Below are positions 9,868 to 19,354 of a stretch of 64,000 nucleotides of DNA, in pieces. Below the pieces are notes generated by a model that did no database searches, was not told the DNA's origin, and saw nothing but the letters and a program-made list of their open reading frames with translations. The translations under genes were made by a program, and so were the position numbers. Within the stretch, counting starts at the first letter, position 1. Each line of letters begins with the position of its first letter. The DNA is from Gracilibacillus kekensis. Its GTDB lineage: Bacteria > Bacillota > Bacilli > Bacillales > Amphibacillaceae. The stretch lies in the NCBI RefSeq assembly GCF_900143085.1, contig NZ_FRCZ01000001.1, positions 744,001 through 808,000 of the forward strand, given 5' to 3'.

Positions 9868-9890
9868 CGGTATGATATAAATAATAGCTG

Positions 9891-10466
9891 TTAATTATAA
9901 ATTCTTTTCCATAACGGTACTTGCACTTCGTATCCACCGTGTTGTTGTAAATACACAGGTAAATCACCATGATACGTTAATTTTAGAGCATGCCACTCTT
10001 TTAAATCCTGAGGTTTAATGAGACAAGCGGGTTTATCGTTGAGATAAATACCAGCTTCTTTTAACAAGGTAACAACAAATTCTGAGCAAAAATATGCGTG
10101 TTGCCTGTTTAATTCCATGTTAAAAAGTACACCGAATAATCCCAGTAAATTATATCGATATTGTTCGGTCTCAACTTCCATCTTTTTAATCCTTTGCCAT
10201 AACAATTGGTACATTTCATCAGTAATCGTTAATTGATAAATGGCGCATTTGGAATGGCTGAAGAAAGGTGTACGCAAATTCTCTTTTACAAATCCACCAC
10301 TCCAAGGATTATAGGCTTGCTTACGTCCAAAACTGTACACTTCTGTCAAAGATGAGTCAAAGGCAATTGATGAGTGATTAAGTGTGGATTTTGTACAAAG
10401 ATTGATCATTCGTGATAACATCGTGCCCGTATCTGTGAAAAGAAGATATATTTTTCTCATCTTCAC
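9891..10466 (-). CDS. Permuted papain-like (YiiX/NlpC-P60-type) hydrolase
   Basis: A protein of about 190 residues with the YiiX/YaeF permuted papain-like layout: an early His in LNHSSIAFD and a late Cys in HAYFCSEFVVTLLKEAG, the usual reversed order of catalytic residues. No signal peptide is seen. The natural substrate in Gram-positives is not established. Start choice is uncertain: AAGGGG is best spaced for a GTG at 10466 (M-K-M-R-K-I-Y); an ATG at 10499 lacks a ribosome binding site, and the ATG at 10460 is also possible. It is monocistronic. Confidence 0.72.
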   Translation of the reverse strand: MKMRKIYLLFTDTGTMLSRMINLCTKSTLNHSSIAFDSSLTEVYSFGRKQAYNPWSGGFVKENLRTPFFSHSKCAIYQLTITDEMYQLLWQRIKKMEVETEQYRYNLLGLFGVLFNMELNRQHAYFCSEFVVTLLKEAGIYLNDKPACLIKPQDLKEWHALKLTYHGDLPVYLQQHGGYEVQVPLWKRIYN

Positions 10467-10640
10467 TTCCATCCACCCCTTGCAAACATTTACTGACATG
10501 GAGATGTTTTTCGTCCATGTGGAAAAAAATACTATTTCACTGTATTTTAACTATAGTATATTTTATAGTATTGCGCAAGCTGAATTTTTGAAGCGATACT
10601 TATTAGCTTATTGTTGTTCCATTATGGTCTGATAACGAGA

Positions 10641-10668
10641 AAAATGACGAAGGTTAATCCGTCATTTT
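10641..10668 (-). terminator. Terminator of topB
   Basis: AAAATGACG (10641-10649) pairs with CGTCATTTT (10660-10668) just past the topB stop codon, with T residues following on the minus strand. Confidence 0.85.
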
Positions 10669-10681
10669 ATAAAGCTACGTA

Positions 10682-12844
10682 TTATTTCTTCAGCTTCGCT
10701 AGTGCGTCGGCTAACGCTGTATTGGCAAAATCGTCGTCTTGTTTTTTCATATATTTATTAACATCTCGTTTGGTTGCTTTATTTTTCCCTTGTTTTTCTT
10801 TTCGTTTTTGAAAAGTAGATAGTTTCTCCCGATAACCACAGACACAAGAGAATGTTTGACCTTCTCCTTGCCCGCGCATTTCCATTCGTTTATGACAATT
10901 TGGACATCGTGCATTTGTTTTTTTGGCGATTGGTTTTCGTTCGCCACATTCACGGTCCTGACAAACAAGCATACGTCCTTTTTTGCCGTTGACTTCTAGC
11001 ATTAACTTACCACAACTCGGACATTTGGTTCCTGTCATATTGTCATGTTTATATCTTGCATCACTTGTCTTCACTTGATGGACGACTTGTTTTGTGTAAC
11101 CTTTTATTTCACTAATAAAGGCAGTCTTTTTCAATTGTCCTTGGGCAATCTGTGTCAGCTTTTTCTCCCATTCTGCCGTTAATAAAGGGGAACGTAAATC
11201 AGATGGAACAAGATCTAATAACTGTTTACCTTTTGATGTTAAGTAAAGGTATTTCCCTCTCTTCTCCATATAAAAAGTATTGAATAATTTCTCAATGATA
11301 TCCGCACGTGTTGCTACCGTTCCTAATCCACCAGTTTGTTGCAATGTAATACTTGCATGCTTTTCGTCTTGTTGCAGAAATTTAGCCGGATTTTCCATCG
11401 CTTGTAGAAGCGTACCCTCTGTTAATCGTTCTGGTGGTTTTGTTTCTCCTTCAACAAGTGTTAAATTTGGATTTTTCCATACATGTTTTTCTGAAATATT
11501 AGAGATCTTTTGTTCATCTACCTCTTCGGTATCATGATCATAGACGGCTTTAAAACCTTGGTCTATTACATTTCTTCCACTTGCAGTAAATGTTTCCCCA
11601 GCTATTTCAGCCGTTAATTGAATATGTTCGAATTGAAAAGGTGGCAATAGTACTGCTAAAAAGCGTTTAATAACCAGATCATAGATTTTTTGTTCTTGAT
11701 CCGAAAGCTTTGATATATAGACTGGCTCTTCTGTCGGAATAATCGCATGGTGGTCAGATACCTTATTATTATCGACAAACGATTTATGCGCTTTGATCGG
11801 TTGTTTCTTTATTTTATTGGCGACTGTTGCATAGGCTCCTACCCCACAACTGGCAACTCGTTCCTTTAAAGTAGGTACAATATCGGTTGAGATATATTTC
11901 GAATCTGTTCTTGGATAGGTTAATACTTTATGCTGCTCATATAGCTTTTGCATAATCGATAAGGTCTGTTTTCCAGAATATCCAAAAATTCGATTGGCAT
12001 CACGTTGCAAATCTGTTAAGTCATACAACGTTGGTGCAAAGGTCTTTTTGTTCTTTTTTTCAATTCTTTTAACCGATAAATCTTTATTTTTCAAGCTTGA
12101 AAGTAATTGTTGTGCTTTGGACTGATCAAAAATTCGTGATTCATTTTTGGAATTTCGCCATGATAACGTAATACCATCGTTTGTTTTTGCTTTTATTTGA
12201 TAATACTTTTTCGGTTTAAATTGATTAATTTCTTTTTCTCTTGTTGCTATCATTTCAAGGGTCGGCGTTTGAACACGGCCACTTGATAATTGTGCGTTAA
12301 ATTTCGTTGTTAATGCCCGTGTCGCATTTAAGCCGACATACCAGTCTGCTTCAGAACGTGCCACTGCTGCTTGATACAGGTTCTCGTATTGTTTAGCAGG
12401 TTTTAAATTTTGAAAACCTTGTTTGATCGCCTGATCTGTGACAGACGAGATCCAAAGACGTTTGACCGGTTTATTCACTCGAACTTTTTCTAGTATCCAT
12501 CTTGCGACAAGTTCGCCTTCCCGTCCAGCATCGGTCGCAATCACGATATCTTTTACATCTTTTCGAATCACCTGACTTTTTACCGCCTGAAATTGTTTAC
12601 CTGTTTTTTTTATGACTACTAATTTTAAATTGTCAGGTAACATAGGCAGTTCGTCTAACTTCCATGTTTTATATTTATTATCATACGCTTCTGGATCCGC
12701 TAATGTAACGAGATGGCCAAGCGCCCATGTTACTATATAACTTGGACCTTCGATATATCCGTTTCCTTTTTTATTACATTTCAATACGCGTGCTATATCA
12801 CGTCCCACAGATGGTTTTTCTGCGATCACTACTGTTTTACTCAT
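10682..12844 (-). CDS. topB: DNA topoisomerase III
   Basis: A type IA topoisomerase that decatenates and relaxes single-stranded DNA junctions. The N-terminal TOPRIM domain shows VIAEKPSVGRDIA and ATDAGREGE (D105 and following). The active-site tyrosine is Y310 in LTYPRTDSKYIS. LSSGRVQTPTL is the conserved strand-passage region. The C-terminus has two Zn-ribbon-like four-cysteine clusters (CPSCGKLM...CQDREC and CPNCHKRM...CVCGY) and a basic Lys-rich tail. At 720 residues it matches Bacillus TopB. It is a stand-alone gene. Confidence 0.96.
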   Translation of the reverse strand: MSKTVVIAEKPSVGRDIARVLKCNKKGNGYIEGPSYIVTWALGHLVTLADPEAYDNKYKTWKLDELPMLPDNLKLVVIKKTGKQFQAVKSQVIRKDVKDIVIATDAGREGELVARWILEKVRVNKPVKRLWISSVTDQAIKQGFQNLKPAKQYENLYQAAVARSEADWYVGLNATRALTTKFNAQLSSGRVQTPTLEMIATREKEINQFKPKKYYQIKAKTNDGITLSWRNSKNESRIFDQSKAQQLLSSLKNKDLSVKRIEKKNKKTFAPTLYDLTDLQRDANRIFGYSGKQTLSIMQKLYEQHKVLTYPRTDSKYISTDIVPTLKERVASCGVGAYATVANKIKKQPIKAHKSFVDNNKVSDHHAIIPTEEPVYISKLSDQEQKIYDLVIKRFLAVLLPPFQFEHIQLTAEIAGETFTASGRNVIDQGFKAVYDHDTEEVDEQKISNISEKHVWKNPNLTLVEGETKPPERLTEGTLLQAMENPAKFLQQDEKHASITLQQTGGLGTVATRADIIEKLFNTFYMEKRGKYLYLTSKGKQLLDLVPSDLRSPLLTAEWEKKLTQIAQGQLKKTAFISEIKGYTKQVVHQVKTSDARYKHDNMTGTKCPSCGKLMLEVNGKKGRMLVCQDRECGERKPIAKKTNARCPNCHKRMEMRGQGEGQTFSCVCGYREKLSTFQKRKEKQGKNKATKRDVNKYMKKQDDDFANTALADALAKLKK

Positions 12845-12965
12845 TGACTACACCTTCCTAATATTTCATTCCTTCTACTTTAACATATTAATTCAAAATG
12901 AACACTCGCTCGCCTGCTTCATTCGTTGTTTGTACTTTTTTCCTAATTATAGTTGGCTAATCCAA

Positions 12966-14312
12966 TTAACCAACTATAATTCTTTCTTTTGGATAATGAT
13001 AATTGACCTCTTGATCTTTGTGATGAAAAATAAATATAAATGATAATATCCCAATTCTCCCGATAAACATAAGAGCAATGACTACAATTTTTCCAATACC
13101 ACTCAACTCAGGAGTGATTCCCATAGAGAGACCTGTTGTTCCAAAAGCAGAGCTAATTTCAAACATTAATTGCATCAGTGTAAAGCTTTCTGTCGCAGAT
13201 AATATAACCAAAGAAATTAAGCAAATCATGATTGCAAGAAAAGTAACAACCACTGATTTTCGAATATCCTCAGGATCAAGTTCACTTCTAAACACTTTAA
13301 TGTCTTTTTGACCTTTAGAAAAAGAATAAATGACGAGCAATATAACCGCAAATGTTGTTGTCCTTATTCCCCCACCAACCGAACTTGGAGAAGCACCTAT
13401 AAACATAAGAAAACAAAGGGCTAATAAAGTGGGATTAGAAAACGCGCTTACATCCATTGTTGCTAAACCACCATTTCTAGTTGTGGAAGATTGAAAAAAC
13501 GCATAAAAGATCGATTCATGCCACGATTTACCTGCAAAGAAATGATTCCACTCAAATAATAAAATAACCAAAGTACCGAATAACATCAACGAAAAGAAGG
13601 TAACTGTTGTTAGTTTCGTGTATAAACTAAAATGACTTCGTTGATAGATCTTTTTATTCTTTAAATAATCCTTTAATTCAATCAACACAGGAAATCCAAT
13701 AGCGCCGAGAGTTAATAAAATGATATTAATTATTTGTACAAAGTAATCATTGGCAAAAGGAATTAACGAGCTTCCCGTAATATCGAACCCTGCATTCGTT
13801 GTGGCGCTTACCGCAGCAAACAACCCTTGTAAATACGCTTCCTGCCACGTTTCAAAGTAATTCAAAAAATAAGTTCCTAGAATAATGGTACCGATAAATT
13901 CAATTAAAACAATAATGCCTAGAATTTGTTTCATTAATTTAACAAGTCCTGATAGATGCGATTGATTTTGATCTGTACTAATTAAACGCCTTTCCCTAAG
14001 TCCTATTTTCTTACCAATCAAAAGCCAAAAAAACGTTCCAAGCGTCATGATACCAATACCGCCAAATTGAAGAATAAATAGTAAAATAAATATTCCAGGC
14101 GTACTGAACGTATCAGCTGTTGACACTACTGTAAGTCCAGTCACACTAATTGCACTTACTGCGGTAAATAATACATCTAAAAATGTCCAGTCAACCTCTG
14201 GTTTTACTGTGATCGGTAAACTTAATAAACAAACAGAGACAATCACCGCAAACAAATAAAATAAAACAATGATTTGTGATGGTCTTAAATTATCTATTCT
14301 TAGTATTTTCAT
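12966..14312 (-). CDS. ktrB: Ktr/Trk-type potassium channel subunit (TrkH/KtrB family)
   Basis: A 448-residue integral membrane protein with four M1-P-M2 repeats, seen as pore loops after hydrophobic helices: AISVTGLTVV, AATTNAGFD, TRNGGLATMD and FGTTGLSMG, each with the filter glycine. It conducts K+ with Na+ coupling together with the cytoplasmic ring subunit encoded just upstream (29-base gap). The ktrA-ktrB order equals Bacillus subtilis yuaA-yubG. Transcription comes from the c-di-AMP riboswitch leader before ktrA. Confidence 0.93.
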   Translation of the reverse strand: MKILRIDNLRPSQIIVLFYLFAVIVSVCLLSLPITVKPEVDWTFLDVLFTAVSAISVTGLTVVSTADTFSTPGIFILLFILQFGGIGIMTLGTFFWLLIGKKIGLRERRLISTDQNQSHLSGLVKLMKQILGIIVLIEFIGTIILGTYFLNYFETWQEAYLQGLFAAVSATTNAGFDITGSSLIPFANDYFVQIINIILLTLGAIGFPVLIELKDYLKNKKIYQRSHFSLYTKLTTVTFFSLMLFGTLVILLFEWNHFFAGKSWHESIFYAFFQSSTTRNGGLATMDVSAFSNPTLLALCFLMFIGASPSSVGGGIRTTTFAVILLVIYSFSKGQKDIKVFRSELDPEDIRKSVVVTFLAIMICLISLVILSATESFTLMQLMFEISSAFGTTGLSMGITPELSGIGKIVVIALMFIGRIGILSFIFIFHHKDQEVNYHYPKERIIVG

Positions 14313-14341
14313 CCTGTGTTCCCCCTGATAATTGTTATTAT

Positions 14342-15001
14342 TTAAAGACCTTGTACTTCAAATCTTTTTAAATCATTATTTTGTCCCATTACAATTAAAA
14401 TATCACCTTCATAGATTGTGTCTTTTGAAGATGGAGATATGTTAATATCTTCACCATTTTTTATTGCTAATAAGGTACATCCATACTTTGCTCTTATATC
14501 CAAATTTTCTATTGTCTGTGAAGATACTTTATTAGATGCCACTAGTTCAATGATGCTATATTCCTTAGACAATTCAATGTAATCAATGATTCTTTCCGAA
14601 TTTAATTGGTTTGCAATCCTTATCCCCATTTCCTTTTCAGGATGTATCACTCGGTCTGCTCCTATTTTTTCCAACACTTTCTCATGCTGTTCATTTTGTG
14701 CTTTCACCCAGACTTTTTTAATTCCCATTTCTTTTAAAATTAATGTACATAATATACTTGGCTGAATTTTTTCACCGATTGCAATAATCGCATGATCAAA
14801 ATTACGTAATCCTAGTGAATTCAATGCATCTTCATCTATAGCATCTGCTACTACCACATGTGAAGCATATTTAGAAACTTTGTGTATATTTTCCGGCAAT
14901 TGATCAATCGCTAAGACTTCATGTCCTTGTAAAAATAATTCTTTACAGATTGTACTGCCAAATCTACCTAATCCAATTACTACAAATTGTTTTTTTATCA
15001 T
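14342..15001 (-). CDS. ktrA: Ktr potassium uptake regulatory subunit (RCK protein)
   Basis: 219 residues: an RCK_N Rossmann domain (FVVIGLGRFGSTICKELFLQG, the nucleotide-binding GxGxxG; D35 in VLAIDQLPEN) and an RCK_C domain (about 140-219, ILVMGQNNDLKRF). It forms the ATP/ADP-gated octameric ring on KtrB; c-di-AMP inhibits many members by binding RCK_C. It is the first gene after a ydaO/yuaA riboswitch, so the same signal may act on RNA and protein. Confidence 0.94.
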   Translation of the reverse strand: MIKKQFVVIGLGRFGSTICKELFLQGHEVLAIDQLPENIHKVSKYASHVVVADAIDEDALNSLGLRNFDHAIIAIGEKIQPSILCTLILKEMGIKKVWVKAQNEQHEKVLEKIGADRVIHPEKEMGIRIANQLNSERIIDYIELSKEYSIIELVASNKVSSQTIENLDIRAKYGCTLLAIKNGEDINISPSSKDTIYEGDILIVMGQNNDLKRFEVQGL

Positions 15002-15118
15002 TTTGTTTCATTCCTTTCTTTTGAAATATTAGAAAAAAATCAGCATCCATCTCGTCTTTTAGTTAGTTTCACTTAATTAAGTTACTCAATCGTTAATAAT
15101 TCATGTTTTTCTAATGCA

Positions 15119-15150
15119 CAAAAAAGACCAATCTAAAGAATGGCCTTTTT
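15119..15150 (-). terminator. c-di-AMP riboswitch expression-platform terminator
   Basis: On the minus strand AAAAAGGCCATTC pairs with the inverse arm ending GGTCTTTTTT around CTTTAGA, with a T run. It lies between the aptamer and the ktrA start and would stop transcription when the ligand is bound. Confidence 0.9.
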
Positions 15151-15154
15151 ATAA

Positions 15155-15316
15155 AAGCGGACCCTTCTCTCTTCGATATTAATAACGCTTACGAGGTTAG
15201 CTGTCGGATTAGGAATTGAGAGTATCCCTTCTTACAAAGTAAGATTCACCCCAAGATAGTAGTTTCACTACCAGTAATGGTTCCCCCGCTCTTTAAAGAT
15301 TCAGCGATTAAAGGAT
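15155..15316 (-). promoter_or_regulatory. Cyclic-di-AMP riboswitch (ydaO-yuaA class)
   Basis: Read on the minus strand, the class hallmarks occur in order: CGCTGAATC, AGAGCGGGGGAACCA, a variable hairpin, GGGGTGAATC, AGGGATAC, TCCTAATCCGACAGCTAACC and TCGTAAGCG. It precedes ktrA, the same place as the yuaA leader of Bacillus subtilis. High c-di-AMP should favour the terminator and lower K+ uptake. Confidence 0.95.
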
Positions 15317-15348
15317 TGATATTTTTATTTTCCTATTTAATATTGATA

Positions 15349-15377
15349 AAACTACTCCTCTTTGCTTGAAATGTCAA
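15349..15377 (-). promoter_or_regulatory. Promoter of the ktrAB leader
   Basis: A perfect TTGACA (15372-15377, minus strand) with a weaker -10 TAGTTT (15349-15354) at 17 bases spacing, about 30 bases upstream of the aptamer. Confidence 0.6.
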
Positions 15378-15515
15378 CAAAAATTTCAAATAATTATAAG
15401 CATGATTCTTCCATGCAGAGTGAGTTTTGGTTTTAACTATAATTATCGTTTGCATGATCTGTGAATTTTACGGGTAATTATATGATATAGCAATCAACAA
15501 GGAGGAAATTTCACG

Positions 15516-16817
15516 ATGTCGCAATATAAAAAGAACAGTATCAAATTATTAGGAGCAATTGGATTAGGCACCGGTGTAATGATTAGTGCTGGGATTTTCG
15601 CCTTACTTGGTCAAGTCGCTGAATTAGGAGGAAAATATTTTCCTTTTATCTTCATCATTGGCGGAATTGTTACTGGTTTTAGCGCTTACTCGTATCAAAA
15701 ATTAAGTCAAGCTTATCCTTCTGCCGGCGGGATTGGCATGTATCTGGTAAAAGAGTACGGAAAAGGAACATTAGCAGCCTTTGCAGCGTTATTAATGGCC
15801 TTTTCTATGGTGATTAATCAAAGTTTAGTAGCCAGAACTTTTGGTACTTATACCTTACAATTATTTGATATCAACCAAAACAGTATCTGGGTACCAATTC
15901 TTGGTGTTGGATTACTAATTTTTGCCTTTCTAGTGAATATTTCTGGTAATACATTTATACAATCGTTTACTTCGGTCATTTCGCTTTTAAAAATTATTGG
16001 ATTATTAATCTTTGCCGGAGCAGGGCTTATTGTTGCGAATTTTTCTTTTCAACCTGCTGAAAGTTCTGGTCAATCACCTGAGACTACCATTACTAGTTTT
16101 ATTGCAGCCATTGCATTAACGATATTATCGTTTAAAGGTTTTACAACACTCACCAATCAAGGGGAAGAAATTGAAAATCCTAAAAAAAATGTTGGTAGAG
16201 CTATTTTATTTTCGATTTTAATTAGTTTGTTTGTCTATATTCTTATTGCTTGGGCTGTTTCAAGCAACTTATCAATAGGGAAAATAATAGAAAAGAAAGA
16301 CTTCGCTCTTGCTGCAGCAGCTGAACCTGCTTTAGGTAACCTTGGTGTTTGGTTTACGGTTATTATCGCGATCATTGCTACGATTTCAGGTATTATTGCC
16401 AGCGTCTTTGCGGTATCTCGTATGTTAGCGATGTTAACTGACATGAAATTAATCCCTCATCGTCACTTTGGCATGCCTGGTAGTATTCAACGCCATACAC
16501 TCGTGTATACAATAGTAATCGCGATGATATTAACGATCTTTTTTGATTTAAGCAGAATCGCTTCAATGGGTGCTATTCTCTATTTAATTATGGATATGAT
16601 CATTCATTGGGGACTACTTACAAAACTAAAAGAAAAAGTAGAAGCAAATCTATTCGTTGTCGGTGCAGCCTTTACGCTCGATGCCATTGTTTTAACAGCA
16701 TTTGTTTGGGTGAAAATACAATCAGATCTATTAATCGTGATTGTGTCCCTTGTTGTATTAATTCTGACCTTTATTGGTGAGAAATTGTTTATTCAAAAGC
16801 TTAAAAATAATTCGTAA
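15516..16817 (+). CDS. APC-family amino acid permease
   Basis: A 433-residue transporter with about 12 hydrophobic helices. The first helix carries the glycine-rich APC motif (GLGTGVMISAGIFALLGQ), the broken substrate-binding helix 1. The TILSFKGFTTLTNQGEEIENPKKNVGRAI stretch, whose QGEEI...NPKK core is well conserved in the family, precedes helix 7. Proton-coupled uptake is typical; the substrate cannot be read from the sequence. AAGGAGG stands nine bases before the ATG. It is divergent from ktrAB and followed by a lipoprotein gene after 56 bases, possibly separately transcribed. Confidence 0.87.
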   Translation: MSQYKKNSIKLLGAIGLGTGVMISAGIFALLGQVAELGGKYFPFIFIIGGIVTGFSAYSYQKLSQAYPSAGGIGMYLVKEYGKGTLAAFAALLMAFSMVINQSLVARTFGTYTLQLFDINQNSIWVPILGVGLLIFAFLVNISGNTFIQSFTSVISLLKIIGLLIFAGAGLIVANFSFQPAESSGQSPETTITSFIAAIALTILSFKGFTTLTNQGEEIENPKKNVGRAILFSILISLFVYILIAWAVSSNLSIGKIIEKKDFALAAAAEPALGNLGVWFTVIIAIIATISGIIASVFAVSRMLAMLTDMKLIPHRHFGMPGSIQRHTLVYTIVIAMILTIFFDLSRIASMGAILYLIMDMIIHWGLLTKLKEKVEANLFVVGAAFTLDAIVLTAFVWVKIQSDLLIVIVSLVVLILTFIGEKLFIQKLKNNS

Positions 16818-16873
16818 TAAAATACTGTTAGATAATAAATAGTATCAATAAATGACGAAATGGAGGAATTAAA

Positions 16874-17482
16874 ATGACTAAAATCAAAATCTTACTTACA
16901 TTACTGTTAACTATCTTCGTATTAGCGGCTTGTAATACAACTGAGGAGACAAATCCAGAGAGTACTACAGAACCAAATTCTTCTACAGAAGAGGAAAACG
17001 ATTCTGATTCCGATGAAGAAAAGGATGGAATGGATCACTCTGACATGAATATGTCCGGGTCTGGTGAAGTTCCAGAAGATCTACAGAAAGCTTCCAATCC
17101 AACTTATCCAGAGGGTAGTCAAGCTATTATTAATGCAGATCATATGAAAGGTATGAATGGTGCTGAAGCGACCATTGTTGGCGCGTATGATACAACTGTT
17201 TATGCCATTTCGTATACTCCTACCAACGGTGGTGAAAAAGTAACCGATCATAAATGGGTCATTCATGAAGAGTTAGAAAATCCAGGTAAAGAATCTTTAG
17301 TAACAGGAGAAGAAGCAACGGTAACCGCTGACCATATGAAAGGAATGAAAGGAGCCACGGCTGAAATTGACTCTGCAACAGAAACAACTGTATATATGGT
17401 AGATTTTGAATTAACGACCTCTGGAGAGAAGGTTACTAATCACAAATGGGTTACAGAAGATGAACTTGAACCTACTAAATGA
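16874..17482 (+). CDS. YdhK-like lipoprotein with two DUF1541 repeats
   Basis: Signal peptide with lipobox LAAC (Cys20), then an acidic Ser/Glu/Asp linker with a short DHSDMNMSGSG stretch, then two copies of a DUF1541 module of about 55 residues. Each has ADHMKGM, a TTVY strand and a DHKW or NHKW near its end. The His and Met residues suggest metal (copper-like) binding, which is inference. It is anchored on the outer face of the membrane. TGGAGGAAT precedes the ATG. Confidence 0.86.
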   Translation: MTKIKILLTLLLTIFVLAACNTTEETNPESTTEPNSSTEEENDSDSDEEKDGMDHSDMNMSGSGEVPEDLQKASNPTYPEGSQAIINADHMKGMNGAEATIVGAYDTTVYAISYTPTNGGEKVTDHKWVIHEELENPGKESLVTGEEATVTADHMKGMKGATAEIDSATETTVYMVDFELTTSGEKVTNHKWVTEDELEPTK

Positions 17483-17527
17483 TCTTCAACAACTCTATGT
17501 AAATAATTTATAATAATCCATTCATAA

Positions 17528-17558
17528 GGCACACCATAGTCATAAATTCTGGTGTGCC
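17528..17558. terminator. Hairpin between the convergent lipoprotein and histidine-kinase genes
   Basis: GGCACACCA (17528-17536) and TGGTGTGCC (17550-17558) form a nine-bp stem. The T run that follows on the plus strand is interrupted (ACTATTATTT), so efficiency is uncertain. Confidence 0.6.
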
Positions 17559-17597
17559 ACTATTATTTAGACAGTGTGGAAATAGGTAAGGTAATTT

Positions 17598-18659
17598 TTA
17601 AAGAGGAATCGTAAACCAAAAAGTATGAATCTTACCATTAGAAGTCATGCCGATTTCTCCTTTATGTCTTTCCACGATTTCTTTTGAAATAGCTAAACCA
17701 AGACCACTTCCTCCTAATTCACGACTTCTGGAATGGTCCACTCGATAAAATCTATCAAAAATATCTTCTTGCTCTGTTAGTGGTATCTGTTGTCCTTCGC
17801 CAGTGATTGATATTTTATATACTTTTTCAAGGCATTCACCTTTAATAATAAGCGGATCATTTCCCTGATAATATCGAATCGAATTATCTACTAAGTTGCT
17901 TATCACTTGGGTAATACCTTGAGTATTGACACTAATATTTTGATTATCTATTTTCATTTCATACGGAATTGCTTTTTTATCTAGTAACCATCGAAACATT
18001 TCGATTGATTGTTCCATCAATGCTTTTATATTTATATATTCTTTGTCTGATAAGGGAAGGGTTGATTCGATATCCCATTCTTTTAATTGTTCCATTTGGG
18101 CAACTAATTTTGTTATTCGCTTCGATTCTTCTAAAAGCGATTGATACAGTTTTGGATCCCCTTCTATCACACCGTTTTTTAAAGCTGAAAGGTAACCATT
18201 TAAATTAGATAAAGGGGTACGAAATTCATGAGATAAATCAGATACGAGCCTTTGTCGTTGCTGTTGATTTATTTTTAGCTGGTGTGTCAATTGATTAAAA
18301 TGAGTAATTAATTCTCCCATTTCATCGTTTGTATGAACTTCAATCGGATTAGGATAAGAGCCTTCCTTTACTTTTCGTGTTGATTCAATTAATTCTTTCA
18401 ATGGACTGATTAATTTTCGGTTTAAGTAAAACTGAAGGGTGCTGCCAATTGCAACAGCAAATAAACTAAAAAGTAATAAATAATCAAACAATGTAGATCT
18501 AAACTGATTTTATATTTGTTCTTGCATCGGCATATCTTCGACTAAATAACAGGCCGTATTGTAGAGTGCCCAACTTGTAACTAAAATAAAAGTGGTGACA
18601 AGAATGATGTTTAATAGTGTGAGCTTTAAAATAAACTTTTTGGTAACCAGTTTCTTCGT
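17598..18659 (-). pseudogene. Broken sensor histidine kinase (start lost, in-frame stop, damaged G1 box)
   Basis: An OmpR-partner histidine kinase read directly behind the response regulator, in the same frame. Translating from the regulator's stop gives T-K-K-L-V-T-K-K-F and a first transmembrane helix. The expected start codon is ACG and no alternative start lies nearby. After about 50 codons a TAA (18510-18512) interrupts the frame, which then continues without shift through a second membrane helix, HAMP, H-box (SDLSHEFRTPLSNL), N-box (NLVDNSIRYY) and GGSGLGL. The G1 motif, normally D-x-G-x-G, reads G-E-G-Q-Q. Three independent lesions argue for a pseudogene, although the fragment starting with TTG at 18491 could still be translated. 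Confidence 0.85.
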
Positions 18660-19340
18660 TTACTGTACAAATTTGTACCCCATTCCTCTAACAGTCTGAA
18701 TTCGTAAGGGAGTAGCAGGATTATCTTCTATTTTTTCTCTAAGTTTTTTAATATGGGCATCAATTGTTCGATCTAAGATAGTTTTATCTGTATTGGGATA
18801 AAGTTGATCAATCAACTGTTCTCTTGATAAAACAATATTTGGATTCTCCATCAAGTAATATAACAGATTAAATTCATACTTAGTTAAATGAACTTGATTA
18901 TCGTAGAGGATTACTTCTCCTTTTCTTGGTTTGATACAAAGACCATCAAAAGTTAGCTTTTGACAAAAATGCCCTGGTCTCCGCAGAACTGCTTCCACAT
19001 GTGCAACAAGTTCATCTCCATCAAATGGTTTTGTTAAATAATCGTCCGCTCCTAGCTTTAAGCCGTTTATTTTATCTACCGTACGTACTTTTGCCGACAA
19101 CATAATGATGGAAACTTCATTTCGCTCTTGTTCACGTACCCACATACAAAATTCTTCTCCGCTCAATTTTGGTAACATTAAATCAAGAATGATTAGACAT
19201 GGATGATAAGTTAGGAATGCCTCTTTCGCAGCTTCTCCATCTTCCGCCTCTTTCACCTCGTAACCGGCCTTCGTTAAGTAGACCGATATAAGTTCTCGGA
19301 TCATTTTATCATCTTCCACGATTAAAATGGTTTGCTTCAT
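18660..19340 (-). CDS. OmpR-family response regulator
   Basis: 226 residues. The receiver domain has E9-D10-D11, phospho-acceptor D53 (IILDLMLPKLSGEEF) and K103 (DYLTKPFDGDEL). A winged-helix DNA-binding domain lies at about 128-226 (LTKYEFNLLYYLMENPN, RTIDAHIKKLREKI, VRGMGYKFV). It follows ccdA and a TlpA-like gene on the same strand, so it probably regulates this thiol-redox operon. Its cognate kinase directly downstream is broken, leaving it orphaned unless another kinase or acetyl-phosphate drives it. Confidence 0.92.
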   Translation of the reverse strand: MKQTILIVEDDKMIRELISVYLTKAGYEVKEAEDGEAAKEAFLTYHPCLIILDLMLPKLSGEEFCMWVREQERNEVSIIMLSAKVRTVDKINGLKLGADDYLTKPFDGDELVAHVEAVLRRPGHFCQKLTFDGLCIKPRKGEVILYDNQVHLTKYEFNLLYYLMENPNIVLSREQLIDQLYPNTDKTILDRTIDAHIKKLREKIEDNPATPLRIQTVRGMGYKFVQ

Positions 19341-19354
19341 TGAATCACCTATTC

